A stretch of DNA of 64,000 bases from Typha latifolia (lineage: Eukaryota; Streptophyta; Magnoliopsida; Poales; Typhaceae): the NCBI GenBank assembly GCA_019914945.1, contig CM034112.1:395001-459000 (forward strand), read 5' to 3'. Below, in pieces: positions 50,802 to 63,082 of the stretch. The notes under the pieces are model-generated. The model was not told the origin of the DNA. It was given only the letters and a program-made list of their open reading frames with translations, and searched no databases. Position 1 is the stretch's first letter, and the number at the start of each line of letters is the position of its first letter. The position numbers were made by a program, and so were the translations under genes.

Positions 50802-51440
50802 TTTCAAATGCCCACGGGTCAATCCAACTAAGTAGATCAAAACGTATGGAGAGTATCACATTTCTGTTAGAAATGAGAGAGATTGCAACCAAATGCAGGT
50901 AGAAATAGCTCATTTGAAGCAAGACTTCTTCGATCAGTTAATGTACCTGGAGCATTCAACAGCTCGAGAAAACCCTAGAGCAAGGTTGGAACCATCTCAA
51001 GTGCTTCGATCAAAGGGCAAACTCAGAATCCGGATGCTATTGGGAGCACGGTATAAGTTTAGGGTTTCGAAGAAGAGGAATGGCCAACCATAAACATCTC
51101 TCTCTTCTCTCGAACTGTTTGGTTTAATGTCTCAATGACAACCTACACTAGACCGTGTCCTTGGTCTTAGAACGGAGGGAAAGGTATAAAATAATGGGGA
51201 GGATCGATTCTGTTATTCCGCGGACTCGGTTTAACTTATGGTGTTATTGCAGCCGAATGAAGCATAAATAATTTTTTTTTTAATAAGCGAAGCATAAATT
51301 TGCGGCAGGACCTGAGCATCTGTACACCACTTTCGAGTTACGATTAGTCTACGTGCAATTTATTTATTTTTATGGCTAATAAGTAGGTAAAATATATTTA
51401 ACCAAAAAACTATAAAAATAATAAAAACTAAATTAAATGA
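50802..51440. other. SUVR leader and promoter side
   Basis: Upstream of the SUVR ATG, up to tRNA-Thr. A telo-like tttagggtttcg lies near 51058-51069. No other gene is seen. Confidence 0.5.
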
Positions 51441-51512
51441 AGCTCCCAGCGAGGATCGAACTCGCGACCTTTCGCTTACGAAGCGAACGCACTACCACTA
51501 TGCTATGGAAGC
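51441..51512 (-). tRNA. tRNA-Thr (anticodon CGU)
   Basis: On the minus strand the 72-base sequence starts GCTTCCATAGCATAGTGG and ends with the acceptor strand TGGGAGC plus one base. The acceptor stem GCTTCCA/TGGGAGC pairs with one G-T. The anticodon stem TTCGC/GCGAA encloses TTCGTAA, giving anticodon CGT. The T-loop has GAGTTCGATCC (B box). No intron is present. Confidence 0.93.
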
Positions 51513-51620
51513 TTGAATGCCAATTTCCTAAAATTAAATTTATACGTAAAGTAAAATATCACCATCACTGCAATTTTAGAGGGTATTCACGTAATTTGCT
51601 AAGTCGACCAAAATAAGTGG

Positions 51621-51652
51621 CTATAAAAGCCCTCCTCTTCGTTTTAGGGTTT
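51621..51652 (+). promoter_or_regulatory. Core promoter of RPL37: TATA box and telo box
   Basis: CTATAAAAGC at 51621-51630 is followed by GTTTTAGGGTTT at 51641-51652 (telo box on the opposite strand), about 65-95 bases before the ATG. Confidence 0.6.
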
Positions 51653-51716
51653 TGATCTCTTCGTAGGACGCCGCTCACCGATCTCGGGGGAGAGAGAGAG
51701 ACGAGAACGCTGCGAA

Positions 51717-53112
51717 ATGGTAAACAAATGCGCGAACTCTAACCCTAATTCCTCCTCCATCATATTCTTTCGAACCTAATCCTAACCCCAAAGGCTCTTT
51801 CTCATGGCAGGGTAAAGGCACAGGTAGCTTCGGGAAGCGGAGGAACAAGACCCACACACTCTGCGTGAGGTGTGGCCGCAGGAGCTTCCACCTCCAGAAG
51901 AGCACCTGCTCCTCCTGCGGTTATCCCTCTGCTCGCATTCGCAAGTGTAAGCCTCTTATCGGCCTTCTCATCCTTGTTATTCCGTAGTTGGATTCTTGGT
52001 CTGCTTAATATTGCAGTCGCTATTCTTCTCCAGTTGTAAGACGTAGGTATTTGGCTTGGTATACTTACTGCTTCTTTCTAAACAATTACGTTATTGTGTA
52101 TATTGGCCTTTTCTACTAAGTTTAAACTAGATCAGTTGATTTAAACTTAGTTTTTGTCGATGCTAGGAGTCGTTCTCCAATCATATCTGATCATGTTTGT
52201 TATTAGAAAACTTACAGCGTAGGATTAAGTAATCTCATATGTAGTTTGTTTTTCTATTTACTATGTCTATTTCATTTGGCTTAAGAATTTTAAGTAGTTT
52301 GTCTTTATCTTTGGTTATATGGTTGTTCCCTTCCTTGCTTAATCTGACCGTATTTCCAATTCTTCTTTTTGCGAACCATTCAGTATGATCATGAGGATAA
52401 TATTGTTTGATACAAGCCTCCTTAGAGGTGGGGGTGCCTATCAATCTATTTCTTAGTATCTTTCTTACTGATTCTTGTGTCGAAGCTAGACCTATTAGTT
52501 CCCTCGTTACACTTTATGTACCACGTCTGGCCGAGTTAATTCTACTCTTACTCAATACTCTTTATATTTGCTCATCTATCTAGTGCTGAACTGTCTACAG
52601 ATTGTAGGTTGAAGCAAATAAGTAAAAGGTGGTATCTTCATGTGTTATTCTTTATCAACAAACTGTCATTTTTGTAGAAAGCATTGTTGTATGTATGACT
52701 TTGTATTGCTTACTAGTTCTTTATAGGCCGTCATCCTGGTTAAATTTGTTACAGATAACTGGAGTGTGAAGGCTATCAGAAGGAAGACCACAGGCACTGG
52801 AAGGATGAGGTACCTTCGCCATGTACCTCGCAGATTCAAGAGCAACTTCAGAGAAGGTCTGTAATGTTCCTTTTCTTAGTAAATGTTATTGATACAGACA
52901 ATCATTCCGAATCATTACATCAGAATTTAGTTACTCTTGAGTTCAGTTGTAATGCCTTAAATTTGTTTACCCACAAAATTTGCCTTGCATTTTTTTCCTT
53001 GGCTGCTGGAGAAATTTACCTACCTGGTAAATAATCTGCGATTTTCATTTTCATTGTTTCAGGAACGGAGGCTGCTCCAAGGAAGAGAGGAGCTGCTGCT
53101 TCTACAAGTTAA
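51717..53112 (+). CDS. RPL37: 60S ribosomal protein L37 (eL37)
   Basis: Four exons, 51717-51719, 51811-51946, 52755-52856 and 53063-53112, join in phase to 96 residues. The first coding exon is just the ATG. The protein reads [20 protein letters not shown], then [20 protein letters not shown], giving the CxxC...CxxC zinc site of eL37, then [20 protein letters not shown] and [16 protein letters not shown], ending GAAASTS. The leader has a short GA repeat just before the ATG. Length and zinc-binding cysteines are as expected. Confidence 0.97.
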
Positions 53113-54646
53113 AGGATAGCTATTTTAGTAGGAATCAATCTAGCTTGGACCTGGAGCACTTGTTTTGATTGTATTATCTGGATATTAATTTGCTTGAGTT
53201 ATGTTGAAGCATATTTTGGCTTTTGTCATGTTACAACTTTTAAAGCAGTACTTGAATTGATCTGAGTTTTCTATGCAACATTCCTTGTTACTCTGTTTCT
53301 ATGCTTGCATTTCCTCCTCTTAATTTTTGTGCATTATATAGGGCTATTTGGCATGATGTTTATAAAGATGATGTACTAACACATTTTAAGTACAATATTT
53401 TTATAATAAATCCTCTTATATTGTCTCATGTATTATTCAAACTAATATACTGTATTTTGATTTTTCTTTGGGGTAGATTAGTTTTTTGTATATAGAAATA
53501 CATGTGTATTAAGAAATGTATATATATTTTTCTATATATTGTATCTAGATAAACAAATGGCTTGTTTGTTTGCTTCATTGTATTTCATAACGATGTTTAG
53601 TTAGGTATTTTATAACGAGATATTTAGTTAACAGATGTTTAATTAGAGGATAATAGAAGAGAGAAGATCAAACATGAGTTAGAGTTAGAATAGAGAGTAG
53701 AGGGATGGGTTAGGATTGGGCTAGGATTGTGTTTGGATTGAAATGAGATAGACGGAGATTTGGGTTTGGGTAAGGTTGGGTTGGGTTGGGTTGGGTTGGT
53801 TTGGATTAAAATGAGAGAAAGATAAGTGATGAGGAGCCACTAGATGCAGTCTTGACATCTATTTGATTTAAATAGATGCTAAAGACAGCAGCTTGGTCTT
53901 ATTAGTTTTTCAAACTGCTATTTTTCAAATTTGGTATACTAAATTAAATAATGATTTTTGGATTAGTTAATGTATTTTTTAGTACAGCATTTTAAAAAGC
54001 TCTCAATCAAATGCATTAGTTAGAATGGATATTAAAATACAGTTCTCTACCTTCAAATTTGGAGGAAAAGAAAACCCTACCTCAATGAAAGGGGCTATAA
54101 CAACTTATCTTTTGTACTTTGGTGAAAATTTTGATAGCTATTTTACGGGGTGTTTCATGTTTGCTTAAAATTATAACTATATTTATATGTTGTTTTTTCA
54201 TTGTTCCGCTGCCTCTTATTTTCACCTAGTTATCGATGCTACTTTTATGCACGATTTTAAAAGAAAATACTTTAATAAAATGCGATTAAAAGGAAATAAA
54301 GCCGTGTACCATTTTCAGATAGTAGTATGCCACTATGTGAGAGAGGGACAAATAAAGGCTATAAATGAAACTTCATGATTTGCAACTCAAAAGCTGGCCT
54401 TCAAATGACAAGGGAAGAAGAATGCATAAATGAAACCCACACCAAAAGGATGGCTCCACTTCCTCTTAAAGTATAAGTTGTAACAATACGAGGGAAAGTT
54501 CAAATGGAAGTCTTCCAGGGACATAAAAACAACACAAGTGCTTCATAAATCTCAGTAGCTACTGCTCACTGTTCCTCACAAAAATAACACTTCGGATGCG
54601 GCTAATGGTAATGGGTGTAGAGTCTCTGTTGACATATCATTGCAAC
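53113..54646. other. Convergent intergenic region
   Basis: Between the stops of eL37 and the G3BP-like gene. It contains a GGGTT-type run at about 53771-53806 and otherwise AT-rich DNA. No gene is seen. Confidence 0.5.
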
Positions 54647-57600
54647 TTAATTTCCTAGTATGCCCCTTTCTTGCCTCGGAGCTCGCTGGTAAAAACCATT
54701 TCCCCTTGCCCGGCTGTTATACTCCCTGTCGGTGTCTCCCCGTCCAAAACTCCGACCACCAAAGCGGCCCCTGGGCACCTCTGACTGATATCCACCCCTT
54801 CCTCTGCCCCTTCCTGCGCACAGAAGGGAACATGAACAATTAAATCAAGATTATTGTCCTAAACATGACTACAGATAAAGTCAAATGACAAGAAGAAATA
54901 TCCAGTATTACTACAAGGTTGTGCTGATGCATGCTTTATTAAGTAATAAAATATTCACAATTATGCTTTTGGTTTCGTATTTCATGCTTTACAAGAAAAA
55001 TTAACTGATTAGTACTTGACCAACAAATTGAATAGATTGAATCTATTCATCCTGGCACATTCATAGAAAAGATAAAGAGAAGACCAGTCATATAGGTAAA
55101 CCAAAGAGTTGCTATGCTTATTAAGAATCATAGCCAAACATAAGATATGAGAAGATTTTAAAGATACTAGGATAAATAATACAGAGAGCGTTCTATCCTA
55201 TCAAATAACAACTTTGTTTCCACATTTATTGATGAATTGATTCTGAGAACTCAAAGAATGTACAAGTAGTAAGGTGTAATAAATAACTCACTTCCTCCTC
55301 GGTATGCTCCACTATTAGGTCTCCGCTCTTCAACATATATTTGCCACCCATTTATTTGTAATGGTGATGCCTGCATGACAAACAAGGGATAAGCAGGGAA
55401 GCAACGATATCATTATATTGATAGAACATAGAATCACCATGAGAACATCAGTAACAAGTTAATACTTGAACTATTTTGATGCGATCAAATACCAATTCAC
55501 TATTTCAAAACCATTACATGAAGATTAAGTGCCACAAATATATAACTACCTTTAGTGCATTCTTAACTCCAATAGCATCCTCAAATTCGACGAAGGCATA
55601 GTAACCACCAGAATCCTGCACATTCATATAATGCAAAATTGTATTAGACATTAGATTTCCTTCCAGCATGACGGTAAAATAAATGGGCTACATCTGGACC
55701 TTGCGGCTTCTGATGGCAACACCATCAGGTCTGATTCTACCAAAGTTCTTGAACTCATTTTCCAGATCAGATTCCGAGACAGAAGAGGGTACATTTCCCA
55801 CATAAACTGATTTACTCTCAACTAAACAAAACAACATCAAATTTTCAGTACTTGATAAAAGCACAAACAAATAATCAGACTGCAGATTCTATATAAGCAT
55901 TGAAGAACTTAACCATCATCTTCTAGTGTTGCAATGTCCTCCACTGCCTCATATGTGGACTTCTCTAGTCCAATCAGTACCGTGGTCTGCTGGGGTACTG
56001 ACGGTGGCACTTGATATAAATCAAAAGTTGCAGGTGGCTGAGATACGGTTTGAGATCCTTTTGCAGTCCGCAGCTGCAATATTCATATTATCAGAAACAG
56101 CACAGAAATGGAAGCAGACGAAACTGCTGAAGCAACACCACTTAATTGGGAACGAAAGCTGTTATTTTTATTTACAAACAGATATAAGTATGCATCATAG
56201 GAAATTATTTGGTTGTAAGAAGTGATAAGTACGATGGAAGCATAGGTTTGCTTTAATGGTTCTCCCATAGGTTCCCCTGCAGGTACAGGAGATGGGTCCC
56301 GTGCTGTGATTGTCAGATTAGCAAATGAAGGAACAGCCTCCTCGGCAGGAGATTCATCTATCAAGTCATCAGGTTCAGAGACATGCTGTTGCAGCTCAGG
56401 GAAGTTGTACTCAGCATCTGCCTCATTTTCTTCCGCCTGCACTGGATGTGCCAGTTCTTCGGTCTGTATTTCTCCTCCATGAGAGTAAACAGAAGCTGCC
56501 AACACAATTTCTTTTTACTAATCAACATATTGACAATAAAATGAATGTTAAGGTCAATTTTTTGCAGCAGTATGATAAAGAAACTTTGTCTACTTTCCCC
56601 AAATTTTCTGATGATTAATATCACTAAAAAGTATAAGCTGTATAATTAATTTCACATTAGAGAACATACATTTCACTTATTCTCAGTAGCAAATTATCAA
56701 AAGATAAACATTAGAGCCATAAGAATATTTATCTTCTCTGATGAGTAATGTCAAGTTTTAACAATAGTATTGAATCTACCTGCCTCAGGAATTGTATTGG
56801 ATGTACTTAAATTGTTTTCAAAACTTTCATGAGTTGGTACGGCTGGTTGATGAATTTGATCCTCGTCAAGGAAGTGAAAGAAGTCGCTTAGAACAAAATA
56901 TCCTTTCTCCTGAGGAGCAAGGAAAAATGTCTGAAAAAATTTCCTTCTAGCATTATACTCTCTAGTCTGCAGAACACCAGAAACCATCACTAAGACGCCA
57001 TCACCCCATGAACTCAGAAAATTAGCTGTTTTGATTTCGATCCGGGCAAAATTAAGGGCCATTATAAGAGAATGGATTTGCTGCAAAAGACAAAATCAAA
57101 TGTTATCATTGATGGTAAATACTTCTAAAGGAGAAAGTATATGTGAACTAATGCAAGTGAGCACAAACAGTTGCAAACCAATAAATGTAAAAAGAAGTTC
57201 AAATCTAAAGCTAAAATATAGTACAAAGAAATGAACAGAAAAATAACATGGTGCAGATATACATAATACTATGGCGTACTAATAAGGGTGAAAACGGGTC
57301 GGATTAACTCCGACCCGACCCGCTATCCGACCCGACTCGGATCGGATTCGGATAAAAAATTTCTATCCGATTCGGATATGGATAGAAATTTTGAAAAAAA
57401 TTCGGATACGGATCGGATATATTTTTTAAATTCGGATACGGATATCGAATATCTGTTTACCCGCATATTTTTTTAAATAATTTACAGTTTTTAGTTTGCT
57501 TATTTAAATAGTAAATATTAATATTGTTACTAATAATACTTTATATATTATTTATAGAGATTAATTTCTCTAATTTTATATATTTGACATACAAAAAAAT

Positions 57601-58964
57601 TATTTGTTGTAAAACTCTTAATAATTTTGCGTTAATTATATATAAATAAAATATTATAATTATTTTAAATTCAATTAATATCCGTTTAAGATCCGATCTT
57701 TTATCCGAAAATTATCCATATCCGTTTAGTTAGGATATGGTTTTAAATTTTACTATCCGTCCAATATCCGTATCCGAATCCGTATCCGGACTAAAAATAT
57801 GGATCCGGATATGGATTGACCACTATCCAATCCGTATCCGATCCGTTTTCACCCCTACATACTAACCTAGTGAAAAACAGAAAAGCTCAAAATTGCACAA
57901 CCTACAACTTATATATGCAACTCATTTAGGATGGTCCAAACACGATAATTTTGAAAGCAGATGGAATCAAGCAACACAATAACTTAAATATTACTGAAGT
58001 TAAGAAAATCAAGAGGCTGTCACTAAAGCTAGAAAGAATTGCATGAGTTCTCTGTGAATCGTTTAGCTGCTAAAATAACAGAATAGTTTGAGAGAAAAAA
58101 ATTCATAGCTGTCTCAAACTATATAGATGGAGTAGCTTAACCAAATACCTGCAGCCTTTTTGTCAAAAATAAAAATTAAAAAAATGAACAGTTTACGTGG
58201 AAGTAATGTATCGCTTTGTGATTAGCAAGTGACGATGAAAATGCTTAAACTCATATTAATATAATAAAGTTGTTAAATTAAGCTAAGCACAAAAACATGC
58301 ACCTATCTAGGATTTTGGATGTTGCCAAATTGTTTGTGCCTTGAATACATGCAATATGGTAAAGTTAGATTTTACATTCGAATTACCATAAAGACTGCTT
58401 GAAGGATGTGCTTTTTCATGCATTATTCCTTTATTTACTGCTATTTCTTTAAGGCATAGTTTTATAATGGGTTTCTGTTACTGATTAATGCACAGAAATG
58501 GCAGTATCAATTAGACTAGAAATAACTATTCCAGAATTTGCACAAAAATACGTAGTGAGAAATAATAATCAGCACACCTAAAGACATATATTACGACCAA
58601 TGTGATGCATATTTCTCATTTATGCAACACTAATTCAGGATCCCATATGAAAAAGAAAAATACTTCAGTAAGCTAACTAAGATATATGGGGTAGAAAAAT
58701 TTTACCACCATCCCAGTAGCCGTCTCAGTGGCATCACCGTCAATGCGCATCATAGTGCTCGCATCATTGTAGAACTGATGCACGAGACCTGGCTGCTGCT
58801 GCAGGGTATTATAGTATTGCCCCACGAAGAAGGTCCCAACCTACACCATCGAAAGGTAAGCAATAAATCTTCAACAACAGCAAAAAAAAAAGGTTCCTTT
58901 CATCAATATACTCGTTTCGATTTACCTGAACAGCACTGACTTGACCGGGAAACATAGCCGCCAT
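54647..58964 (-). CDS. G3BP-like protein: NTF2-like domain plus RRM and RGG tail
   Basis: Nine minus-strand exons, 58964-58926, 58840-58706, 57080-56780, 56495-56233, 56073-55914, 55821-55700, 55615-55550, 55370-55292 and 54813-54647, join in phase to 443 residues. Residues ~13-130 are the NTF2-like domain (VGTFFVGQYYNTLQQQPGLV, HQFYNDASTMMRIDG, SGVLQTREYNARRKFFQTFF, FVLSDFF). A Pro/Glu-rich linker ends in KQTYASI. The RRM follows (SVYVGNVPSSVSESDLENEF, GGYYAFVEFED) with a Gly/Arg-rich tail. This is the layout of plant G3BPs, RNA-binding proteins that gather in stress granules. The RNP1 region, YYAFVEFE, is a weak match to the RRM consensus, as is common in G3BPs. The 1.6-kb intron 2 carries a hAT MITE. 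Confidence 0.94.
57283..57857. mobile_element. hAT-type MITE, 575 bp, in an intron of the G3BP-like gene
   Basis: The left end TAAGGGTGAAAACGGGTCGG and the right end, read on the minus strand as TAGGGGTGAAAACGGATCGG, are terminal inverted repeats with two mismatches over 20 bases. The flanks CGTACTAA (57275-57282) and CATACTAA (57858-57865) match 7/8, the size of a hAT target duplication. The ends are built of tccgatccg-type subrepeats and the middle is AT-rich, with no coding capacity. Confidence 0.85.
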
Positions 58965-59235
58965 TTATATGCCCTAGACGAGCATAAAGAGATGCAAATA
59001 TCTAAAAGAAACACTAACCCTAGAGCTCCCCCGTTGAAAGCCCTAGATCCGAACCAAAGAGAAGAACAACGCGATCGATGTATCCGAACGAGATCCGCGA
59101 ATCGCCACTCGGTGGATTCGAAGCAAAGCGATACAGGGATGAGAGAGATGGATCTCTCTTTTCTCTTTTCTTTTTTTTTTTTTTTTTTTTTTTGCCCTCT
59201 TTCGCTCTTCTCCGCTGCTATCTCCCCTTTCTTCT

Positions 59236-59238
<3 letters not shown>

Positions 59239-59268
<30 letters not shown>
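59239..59268. repeat. (CT)n microsatellite upstream of the G3BP-like gene
   Basis: A CT run of about 30 bases, 275 bases upstream of the ATG and probably in the leader or core promoter. A poly-T run at about 59169-59191 lies nearby. Confidence 0.93.
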
Positions 59269-59269
<1 letters not shown>

Positions 59270-59540
59270 GAGAACAACGCGTTTTAAAAAGCGCCCGCGG
59301 CTAACTTGCGCACGAGGGGGAAAGAGGGAAAAGAGGGAGCAGAGAGGGCAGTCTCTCCGTACTCGCGATTCGCGGCTTAGTGGTGGCGCAACGTGGCGTG
59401 AGATATCTGATAACCCTCGTCGTCGCGTCCGGGACACCCGAGATGGTGAAATCTGCGCCGTCGATTCTAGTGGTGGTACAGGTGTCGCCTTCACTGGAGT
59501 CTGATCATTCGGAGGACATTAGTTTTCTATAATAAAGAAA

Positions 59541-59672
59541 ATTACACCCTATATTTTGACAATCTTACAGATAACGCCTTCTATGTTTATCATTTACATA
59601 AAGCAGCCCATACTTGAATAATGAAAAGAAGGGGTTTTATTTGTAATGTTTTCAAAGTATAGGGTGTGATTT
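59541..59672. repeat. Fold-back repeat with acaccctata ends
   Basis: The arm attacaccctatattttgac from 59541 is an inverted imperfect match to 59645-59672 (ttttcaaagtatagggtgtg). A related direct copy, ttacaccacaccctgtcttt, starts near 59698. This suggests a small non-autonomous element or its relics. Confidence 0.55.
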
Positions 59673-59836
59673 GTAGTTTTACAGTAATAAGAAAAATTAC
59701 ACCACACCCTGTCTTTATATAATTTATGATTCACAGCCTGTACTTATTGGTTCACCTTAAACTAAGTCTAATACCAGCATAATTATTCTAAATTTGTATA
59801 TTTGAATATTAATATAGTGTGTAATAATTATAGGTA

Positions 59837-60671
59837 TATTTAATTACGATTAACACTCCTAAATTATACTCGGTTTTCACGAAGACCTCTTAATTTTTAT
59901 AGGTTACAATGTCACTCCTAAAATTTGAGAAAATTTTAATGTAACACTTCTATTAGTCTACCATTAGAAAATTAGGTTAGCTTATGTGGCAGTTAATTAA
60001 TCCTAAAATAATATAAATACTCTCATAAAATCTTTAATTAAATTAAGATAAATAAATAAATATATATATATATATTATTAAATTTAACTCATTATAAAAA
60101 AAATCATCTTCATTCCCCATGTAGCCTCGTCGACTTCTCCCCTTCACCATCACTAATCGCTCCTTCATTGTCGCCAACTGCCTTTTCACCAGCGCCAATC
60201 ACCGACATTGCCTCCCCATTGTCGGCTTGCGACGGCCAAGCATCAGTTGGCCAACTTCTTGATCAACCATTTGTGCAGGTATGCCAGCGAGGAGCCAAGC
60301 AACCTTGGCAATGGGAGCAAGCAAGGTTGCATTGTTTAGCCTTTGTCTTCTTCATCAATCGCTTGTGCATGTGCGCCAACAAGGAGTCGAGCAGCCTCGG
60401 CAATGGCGGAGAGCAAGGTCGTGCTCTCCAGCCTTGTCCAAACTTCCACGAGCTCGACAGCATTGTCCCGCGTACTCCGATAAGGTGATCGACATCGATG
60501 GATGCGAATTTTGTTGACTTATTAGGGGTATAATCGGTCATCACACGTTTTTCATCATCGTCGTTGCCTATTTCACTTTGTCCGAAAGTTTAAAGATGAC
60601 ATTGCAATCTAAAAAAGTTTAGAAATTATAAAAATCAGGTATACTTTAGGAGATGTTAGAGTAATTAACCC
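59837..60671. mobile_element. Non-autonomous Mutator-like element (possible Pack-MULE), 835 bp
   Basis: A perfect 9-bp direct repeat, TTATAGGTA, flanks it at 59828-59836 and 60672-60680, the size typical of Mutator-family insertions. The ends share TTAATTAC, TTAACA/CTAACA and CTCCTAAA in inverted orientation, and the similarity continues at lower identity for about 90 bases (both reach an aATGTCA block). The ends are AT-rich, but the core at 60118-60500 is clearly GC-richer and contains a diverged ~100-bp tandem duplication (about 60259-60344 and 60352-60430). No transposase is present. Confidence 0.72.
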
Positions 60672-60680
60672 TTATAGGTA

Positions 60681-61218
60681 ATGTGAGGTAGAGTTAAAAT
60701 AATAATTTAACATACGACTAAAATGCAGTTACTCGGTCAAAATTGTGTATAAATTATGTAATAGTTATAGCACTATAATCGTTGAATAATTGAACATACT
60801 TATTATTGGTAAATCAAGTGCAACAATTAGGGAATATTTTTTGTTTGTTTGTGTTATGCATGGATCCAATCTACAATATAAGAATAGGAATGATGCAAAG
60901 CAAGCGTAACGTTAGAATCCAAAGCAGAAGCATGCCAAATAAAACCAAATATAAATCTTTATTGCATTATAAAGTTTCATTAGGCCTAGAATGAGATGAA
61001 AAGTATATGATTCCCATCGATCATTTCAAAGACAAAAAGGTTGCACTCAAAAGAGGTGGATTATTTTGTCATGTATCGAGAAGAGATCTACGTTGAAAAT
61101 GAATGCCATAGATTATTTAGCAAATACGTGGTAACAATGTAAAGGAATAGTTTTATTTAAACATCTAAATAAAAAACATCATTGAAAAAAATAAAAAAAA
61201 TTATTATGCTTCACAAAA
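60681..61218. other. Intergenic AT-rich DNA upstream of tRNA-Phe
   Basis: No gene or repeat of note was recognised between the MULE and the tRNA. Confidence 0.5.
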
Positions 61219-61223
61219 GCGGG

Positions 61224-61266
<43 letters not shown>

Positions 61267-61291
61267 GCGTGTTCGATCCACGCTCACCGCA
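61219..61291 (+). tRNA. tRNA-Phe (anticodon GAA)
   Basis: A 73-base sequence starting GCGGGGATAGCTCAGTTGGG. The acceptor stem GCGGGGA pairs with TCACCGC through one G-C/G-T-type weak position. The anticodon stem CAGAC/GTCTG-like region encloses CTGAAGA, giving GAA. The T-loop carries TGTTCGATCCA (B box). The T-rich downstream sequence (gttgttttatttt) fits a Pol III terminator. It matches the standard plant nuclear tRNA-Phe. Confidence 0.95.
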
Positions 61292-61400
61292 ACGTTGTTT
61301 TATTTTATTTTATTTTTTGGTCCTCGGCGTGAAGGACAGCTTCTGAGGGCGGCGGCTGTGGTGTCTCGAGTGGCCGCGTCGGAAATCCAGACTTCGATCC

Positions 61401-63082
61401 ATGGGGAACTTTAGGGTAAGAATCCTCTTTTACTCCTCTTCCTTTCGATATGTTTGTATGTTCTAAAAAGATTTCCGAGCTCAGATTTTCTAAGTAGTGT
61501 TGTAATATTACTTTGATGTTGCAATGTATGAGTGGAGTAGGAATAGCTAGCGATCCCATCTATCGAATTGCGTAAATGGTTGCTCATTTGATCTTATTTA
61601 CTGGGATTTATTTCTAGATTTACGTTGTATTGATGCCCTGATAGTGTTTGCGTGTTGATCCGTTATTGTGATTATGGATTTGGTAAGCCTGTCTTCCACC
61701 TTTCAGTTGTAATGCTACTTCGTTTTAGTAATTTCAGCTGTTTGATGTATGTTTATATATTGTTAGGTATTTCTTGAGGAAATTAAAGAAGGTGAAAACG
61801 AGTACTGGCCCACTGATTGCCATCAATGAGGTTCCTCTCTTCTTCATTGCTTTTTAAAAATTACTAATGAAATGTTTCATAGTTATTTTGTAGTCTGTTA
61901 TATCTCTATCCATGATTTTCAAAAGTTACAAACAGTGCAATCCATCATATATGTGTGTAATCTGATCGGAATCGATCATCTGGTTTATAAAAACCAATAT
62001 CCAAATCGATCATCTAGCAGCATTTGATTCTGGTTGGAAACATATCGATCGGATCCATAGTTTTATACAATATAAAATCATAACTATAGTTTTTCTTTTA
62101 TATAAAAAAAAATTGCTGCTAGAAGGAAGAGATTTGGTTTGCTTAGTTCGAGGTTTTTCCTTTATGTTATAATTGTCAAGATCAAAACTATTCGAAACTG
62201 AAACTGGAACTTTCAAGCTACGGAAAATTATTTGCCAGCGTTTATTAGTTGCATGCTGGCCATAGTTATGATACAATATAAATTCCCTGTTCAGATACGG
62301 TGCTTCTTTGATGAACCTCCCTGAATACTCCCTTGAAGGGGAAATCAATATCAATCAAATTATGGGTCAATAGTTATCATAGTTGATTAGTTGCTGCTTA
62401 TGATCTGCTTACTGAATCTTTTTCAGGTCACATTTACCTCTTCTGTATGAGATGCAACTCTTGAGAAACAGATAGATGGGGCTCATCTTTAATATTTTAG
62501 ATGAATTTTATGGTCTTCGCGTTAAGATAGGCAACTCCTGCATGTAAATAGTTTCACCTTTTCTTTTGGATAGCTTTCTTTCTTTCTTTCTTTCTTTCTT
62601 CCTCATTTTGGAATGACTAGAGGATATGTGCTAATGGAAATAATTGGGCCAGGGTTGCATTATCTATTATTGCACAATCAATGATGGTGGTGGTACAGAC
62701 TTCTTGCTGTATAGCCATTGGTCTGGTTTGTGAAATTTTATGACATTGTTTCTCTCCTGGATCTGTTTCTTAATGCCAATGTCAATAAACTAATCCAGAC
62801 ATGCCTCATGCAATTTGGCGCAGATTTTTTAGAAGAATCCGACAAAGATCAAGAACTAAGGCATCTGGCATAGGTACCAGAGCAGGACCCGGGCGTCTGG
62901 TAGGGAAGAAGTTCTTCACGTGTAAAGAAATTCATGATCTTCGGTTACCACAACACGTACAAAGGAGTTCAAAGACACCGCCAAAAAATTGCGGCGAGGA
63001 TTATAACGAGATGGCATCCCATCACAGTGTCGGATTTCTGGGCATCCATATCATTAAGACTGCCACGGTCCCTGCAAAGCTC
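61401..63082 (+). pseudogene. RPL18A (pseudogene): Decayed 60S ribosomal protein L18a (eL20) gene
   Basis: Pieces of eL20 appear in order. MGNFR with a donor lies at 61401-61415. YFLRKLKKVK...GPLIAINE lies in 61767-61830 between an acceptor and a donor. After an acceptor at 62823 comes IF-KNPTKIKN-GIWHRYQSRT, where the dashes are TAG and TAA stops replacing the expected Glu and Tyr. GYHNTYKG appears near 62942 in another frame, and NEMASHH...HIIKTATVPAKL ends near 63082. The expected exon coding roughly the YQVVGRALPTPTDEHP region is missing, and the C-terminal ~35 residues are gone. Retained introns show it arose by DNA duplication, not by retroposition. It is not functional as a ribosomal protein. 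Confidence 0.85.
62577..62603. repeat. (TTTC)n microsatellite
   Basis: About six TTTC units inside the intron-like segment of the RPL18A pseudogene. Confidence 0.9.

Noticed and set aside
60168..60544. Overlapping open frames on both strands in the GC-rich core of the Mutator-like element
   Set aside because: They reflect GC-rich repeated DNA without stops. No domain was recognised and the internal duplication breaks any family match.
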